From contig JBGTJE010000030.1 of NCBI GenBank assembly GCA_041745295.1, positions 28,936 through 92,935 on the forward strand: a stretch of 64,000 nucleotides of DNA, given 5' to 3'. Source of the stretch: JANMEB01 sp041745295 (GTDB lineage Bacteria; Planctomycetota; Planctomycetia; Pirellulales; Pirellulaceae). The notes under the pieces were generated by a model. The model made no database searches. It had not been told where the DNA came from and saw only the letters and a list, made by a program, of their open reading frames with translations. The stretch's first letter is position 1. Each line of letters starts with the position of its first letter. Both the position numbers and the translations under genes were made by a program. Below, piece after piece: positions 60,656 to 64,000 of this stretch.

Positions 60656-61540
60656 ATGAATCAATTCTGCAAGTTAACCATCGGCGGCTTGATCCTCGTC
60701 GCCGTTTTTTGTTTCGTGGCGTATTGCCCCGTCGACGTCGCAAGTGCCCAAGAAAACGCATCCGCGCCAGCCGTCGGCGATTCGGCCAGCGTCGTTCCAG
60801 CCACCCAGGAAAAAATGACGTTTTTCGGCTTGCTCGTCCGGGGTGGCATCCTGATGTGGCCGCTGGCCGCGCTCTCGATTTTTGTCGTGGCCCTGTCGAT
60901 CGAAAGGTCGATTTCCTTACGCAAGGAAAAACTCTTTCCCGCCGGCCTCGTCGACGAAATGGCGGGCCAAGCGGAAGCCATCGGCGGTTTCGATCCGCGA
61001 CAGACGTATCGACTTTGCCAAAGTTACCCGTCCTCGGCCGCGCGGATCTTGCGTGCCATGCTGATCAAAATCGGCCGACCGCAAGGAGAAATTGAGCACG
61101 CCGTGAGCGAAGCCGTTCAGCGCGAGGCCAATCGCTTGAATCATGCCGTCTCGTGGCTCTCGTTAGCCGCCGCCGTCGGTCCGCTCCTCGGATTGCTCGG
61201 AACAGTGCAAGGCATTACGCAAGCCTTTTATGAGTTCACGCTTATGGACGGGAGCCAAAATCCAGGCAATGTTTTGGCCGAGGGAATTTACACCGCGCTC
61301 GTGACGACGTTGGCTGGCTTGGCGATCGCGATCCCGGCGACCATTCTCGCACACTACTTCGAAACGCGTATCGTGCGGCAACTGAATGAAGTCGACGAGA
61401 TGATCGCTAGTTTACTGCCCCAAGTCGAACGCTACGAAGGACGATTGCGATTTACGCAACCAACGGAGCGTAACGCCGCGGTGTGGCGCGAAACGACTCC
61501 GGTCGACGGTGCGAACCCGGCTTCGCAAACCCCGCGCTAA
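60656..61540 (+). CDS. MotA/TolQ/ExbB proton channel family protein
   Basis: 294 residues. An N-terminal segment (residues 9-32) resembles a signal sequence or extra helix; then the three ExbB helices: GGILMWPLAALSIFVVALSIE (about 63-83), WLSLAAAVGPLLGLLGTVQGITQAF (about 165-189) and LVTTLAGLAIAIPATILAHYF (about 213-233). The GPLLGLLGTVQG loop is the conserved core. Energises the outer membrane with the proton gradient. GAGGAGCG ribosome-binding site before ATG. Confidence 0.93.
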   Translation: MNQFCKLTIGGLILVAVFCFVAYCPVDVASAQENASAPAVGDSASVVPATQEKMTFFGLLVRGGILMWPLAALSIFVVALSIERSISLRKEKLFPAGLVDEMAGQAEAIGGFDPRQTYRLCQSYPSSAARILRAMLIKIGRPQGEIEHAVSEAVQREANRLNHAVSWLSLAAAVGPLLGLLGTVQGITQAFYEFTLMDGSQNPGNVLAEGIYTALVTTLAGLAIAIPATILAHYFETRIVRQLNEVDEMIASLLPQVERYEGRLRFTQPTERNAAVWRETTPVDGANPASQTPR

Positions 61541-61579
61541 GAATTGCCGGGCATCCATCGTATTCACCAAGAGTTGCAT

Positions 61580-61990
61580 ATGGCCGTGAAAATGAAACGA
61601 TCGACGTCGCTCGCGATCAATATGACCCCCATGATCGATATGGTATTCCAATTGCTTATCTTCTTTCTCGTCGCCACCCGCTTCATGCAAACCGAACGCG
61701 AGCTCGACATGTCGCTTCCCAGCGCCAGCGAAGCACGCCCCTTGACCGCCACGCCACGCGAAATCTTTGTGAACATCGATCAAGACGGTCGCTTTTATGT
61801 CGACGGCCAATATCGCCAAGAGGAGGAACTCGAACACGTCATGCGCCAATCAGCGGCCAATAACCCCTTGACGCAAACCGTCGTGATCCGCGCCGATCGC
61901 CAAGCCGATTGGCAGGCCGTTGCCACCGCGATCAATGTGTGTAAGAAGGTCGGAATTGCCAATTACACGGCCATGATGGCCGATGAGTAA
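61580..61990 (+). CDS. ExbD/TolR family protein
   Basis: 136 residues. N-terminal LAINMTPMIDMVFQLLIFFLVATRFM (about residues 10-35) has the essential Asp of the ExbD/TolR helix (MIDMVF). The periplasmic part (IFVNIDQDGRFYVDGQYRQEEEL; VIRADRQADWQAVATAINVCKKVGI) is the normal C-terminal domain. Forms the ion channel with the ExbB protein, 39 bases upstream. Confidence 0.93.
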   Translation: MAVKMKRSTSLAINMTPMIDMVFQLLIFFLVATRFMQTERELDMSLPSASEARPLTATPREIFVNIDQDGRFYVDGQYRQEEELEHVMRQSAANNPLTQTVVIRADRQADWQAVATAINVCKKVGIANYTAMMADE

Positions 61991-62028
61991 ACCCGTGTAC
62001 CACGTTCTTGTGTGCCATTGGAATCTTG

Positions 62029-62118
62029 TGTGCCACTGGCTCGGCCAGTGCGATACCGCCAATACACCCAATAATTGCCACATACCCACGCCGCAACACT
62101 GGCAGAGCCAGTGGCAGA
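62029..62118. repeat. CCACTGGC...GCCAGTGG repeat pair
   Basis: Looser facing copies of the CTGGCAGAGCCAG unit (left copy TGCCACTGGCTCGGCCAGTG) between ExbD and the next gene, same family as 39632-39700 and 55051-55118. Confidence 0.5.
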
Positions 62119-62182
62119 CAAATCCAATGCGACGGATTGACCGCTCACGCTCTCCCGCCTTCTCGCGACGTGAGGAGCGACC

Positions 62183-64000
62183 ATGAGCAGCCAGAGACAC
62201 ATCATTCGCAGATACGAGTCCGGCAGAGCTCAGGATTTCGACGAACAGTTCTGGCCGGTCGCAATGGCCACCTGCATCCTGGCGGCGCTAACCGTTGGAT
62301 CGATCCTGACGATGCTTCGCGGGCCGTGGATGTGGGGAAGCCTACTCTCGATTCCGATCTTCGTGGGGCTCGGGCTGCTGGTACTCTCGTACATCGAGGA
62401 ACGTATTTGGCGACGTTCGTTCCAAGTTGCGATGTTGCTGAGCCTGGCATTCCATTTGTTTGTATTGATCGTCGCCTATCGAACCGAGATTTTCGGCAAC
62501 CCAAGTCCCCTCCAGGTCGCCGTGACACAACGCCTCTCGCCGATCGAGCAGCTTGAAATCTCCGTCGTGCAGTCCGAAGAAATCTGGAACCAACCCAACC
62601 CGATTGAAACGCCGCAATCCGAGCTGATCAACGAGCGGCAAGCGAACTCCAGCGAAGCGCCGAGCCAGCCCAATCGCGAGGCGAACGCGGAAAACGCTCA
62701 AGCGCAAGCCAATCCAAATCTGAAACGACACGAATCCGAGGCCGAGACCACGCCTCTAGCCGGACGATCCCTCTCGGAAAAAAGTCGCCGCGTCGAAACC
62801 GTATCACGTCAATCCCGTGAACTCAGCGTCGCCACGGCCGCGCCGACTAGTCCCACGGCTCGGTCCGAGCCGGAAGTGAATCCTGCGCCCGAACAAGTCC
62901 AACTCGAACGCAAGGCTTCCACAGATAGCGAGCCCAAGTCGGTTACCCGTCGCCAAGCCGATCCAAAATCCTCGGAGCTAGCCCAAACGCGCAACCCGCG
63001 CCGCCGCGAGGAGCGGCCCGCAGAACCCGCCGTCGCCGCCGCTCGACAGAGCCGACGCACCGCGCAAGTCGATCCCGAGCCGACCACCGCTCCCCGTCAA
63101 CCGACGCGCACCGAACACGTCGAAGCCGATCTCGACAACTCGCGGCGCGACTTGCCTGCTGCCGACGTTGCCGCCACACGCCGCGAAACAACGCCCTCGC
63201 TGACTCGTTCGGCGGAAGATAGCGCTGAATCCTCGCCCACCGATCGGCAGCCCGAGCGGAGCGAGTCAACTCGAATTGCCGATGTGATGACCGCCTCCGA
63301 AGCATCCGCGCGTGCCCAACGCCAGCGTCAGTCGCGCGCACCAACGGAGACGTCGATAATCGAAGATAGCGAGCCCACGGCTCAGATCGTCGCGAACGCG
63401 GCTGAGCCTTCGCCAGTTTCCACGGAAGTTTCTCGACAGCAATCTCAAGACAGCCAGATTTTAGCCCAACCGCAACCAGCGGAAACGCTGGAGCAAACAC
63501 CGACCGACCAGGCAGTGCGCCAAGTTCAGCGCCGGACGACGAACGTCGATCGTCCTAGCGACCTGGCGACTTCCGGAACTCAACCGCGACTTGCCCGCAA
63601 TCCGGCACCGACGCCTACTACGACCGAATCGATGGAGTCACCGGCGATCGTCGCTTCCAGTGGACAGCCATCCAAATCAGCGCTGGAGGCAAAGCCACTT
63701 GCACTGGAGCGATCGACCGCCGGCATGTCCGGTGTCGGGGCCACGCCGAACTTCGGTCGCGCCACGGATTCGCTGGCGTCCCCGGCACAATTTGCTTCCG
63801 ACTCTGCCCGTCGCGAACAAGCGGAATCACAATCGGAGGTAGCCCAAGCGCTTTCGCCAAGCCAAGCAACCAAGGTGAGCCGCTCGACCGTCGGACTTGA
63901 ATCGCCGCAAGCTTCGTTGCCGAGCGGGACGACCGTTGCCTCCGACCGCGCGGCTGGCAGTGAACCGCAGCCACTGAGTGCCAGCGCGGCCGCGGCGGTG
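62183..64000 (+). CDS. Large membrane protein of ExbB/ExbD operon (3' end outside window)
   Basis: 606 codons are open from the ATG at 62183 (GAGGAGCG upstream) to the window edge. Three hydrophobic helices: about residues 26-45 (VAMATCILAALTVGSILTML), 53-74 (LLSIPIFVGLGLLVLSY) and 84-102 (AMLLSLAFHLFVLIVAYRT). The rest is a long Ser/Arg/Glu/Ala/Pro-rich, probably disordered stretch that reaches the edge. It could be a TonB-like energy transducer that spans the periplasm with its C-terminal domain beyond the window; no motif proves this. Confidence 0.75.
   Translation, partial: MSSQRHIIRRYESGRAQDFDEQFWPVAMATCILAALTVGSILTMLRGPWMWGSLLSIPIFVGLGLLVLSYIEERIWRRSFQVAMLLSLAFHLFVLIVAYRTEIFGNPSPLQVAVTQRLSPIEQLEISVVQSEEIWNQPNPIETPQSELINERQANSSEAPSQPNREANAENAQAQANPNLKRHESEAETTPLAGRSLSEKSRRVETVSRQSRELSVATAAPTSPTARSEPEVNPAPEQVQLERKASTDSEPKSVTRRQADPKSSELAQTRNPRRREERPAEPAVAAARQSRRTAQVDPEPTTAPRQPTRTEHVEADLDNSRRDLPAADVAATRRETTPSLTRSAEDSAESSPTDRQPERSESTRIADVMTASEASARAQRQRQSRAPTETSIIEDSEPTAQIVANAAEPSPVSTEVSRQQSQDSQILAQPQPAETLEQTPTDQAVRQVQRRTTNVDRPSDLATSGTQPRLARNPAPTPTTTESMESPAIVASSGQPSKSALEAKPLALERSTAGMSGVGATPNFGRATDSLASPAQFASDSARREQAESQSEVAQALSPSQATKVSRSTVGLESPQASLPSGTTVASDRAAGSEPQPLSASAAAAV

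Overview
The window looks like a chromosomal segment of a Planctomycetota bacterium, probably of the Pirellulales type. That is inferred from family content: two secreted PQQ-type beta-propellers, an expanded MoxR/DUF58/von Willebrand operon, FloA- and slipin-type SPFH proteins, an ECF sigma factor with its own anti-sigma factor, a large AsmA-like protein, an ExbB/ExbD operon fed by a giant TPR protein, and many intergenic palindromic repeats. No rRNA, CRISPR array, transposase or phage structural gene was seen.

Layout. 0-5 kb: 3' end of an EF-G gene, a PQQ propeller protein, floA and mnmA. 5-7.6 kb: a translationally coupled trio of ECF sigma factor, zinc-finger anti-sigma factor and a secreted coiled-coil protein with a long Asp/Glu tail. 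7.6-15.1 kb: four enzymes that together make a trans-4-hydroxy-L-proline degradation route (epimerase, FAD dehydrogenase, DapA-family deaminase, semialdehyde dehydrogenase), with an acetyltransferase and a frameshifted zinc-finger/membrane gene in between. 15.6-29.5 kb: typA, a second PQQ propeller, a PolB-like exonuclease, a secreted glutathione peroxidase, an MBL hydrolase, an AsmA-like giant, pepT, a Tat-exported propeller and a SIMPL protein. 29.8-39.6 kb: a seven-gene MoxR/Bat-type operon ending in a 1284-residue membrane-anchored protein. 39.8-40.9 kb: a slipin.

41.4-45.3 kb is the most unusual part: 24 tRNA genes, all on the minus strand, for 18 amino acids (Cys and Trp are missing), with an HNH endonuclease gene inside. 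No gene encodes the 3' CCA. Two tRNAs with leucine anticodons (CAA, TAA) have a short class I variable loop, two others have shrunken D-arms, one has a badly paired acceptor stem, and unusual anticodons occur (Arg GCG, Ile UAU). This is a divergent tRNA array of the kind known from some bacteria and phages, and is the best candidate here for an undescribed system.

45.7-49.2 kb: a membrane START-like protein, folD, a membrane alpha/beta hydrolase and an EpmA-like lysyltransferase, the last three overlapping. 49.5-54.4 kb: a polyprenyl glycosylphosphotransferase, a Wzz/GNVR chain-length protein and a beta-barrel outer-membrane protein, suggesting exopolysaccharide export. 54.5-56.4 kb: a small jelly-roll protein and a PilW-like prepilin. 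57.2-64 kb: giant TPR protein, ExbB/TolQ, ExbD/TolR and a large membrane protein cut by the window edge.

Most gaps between genes hold palindromic or inverted repeats from about a dozen families, several present in more than one copy in the window. Start codons were chosen by ribosome-binding site, overlap with the upstream gene, signal peptide and family length, and some remain uncertain.
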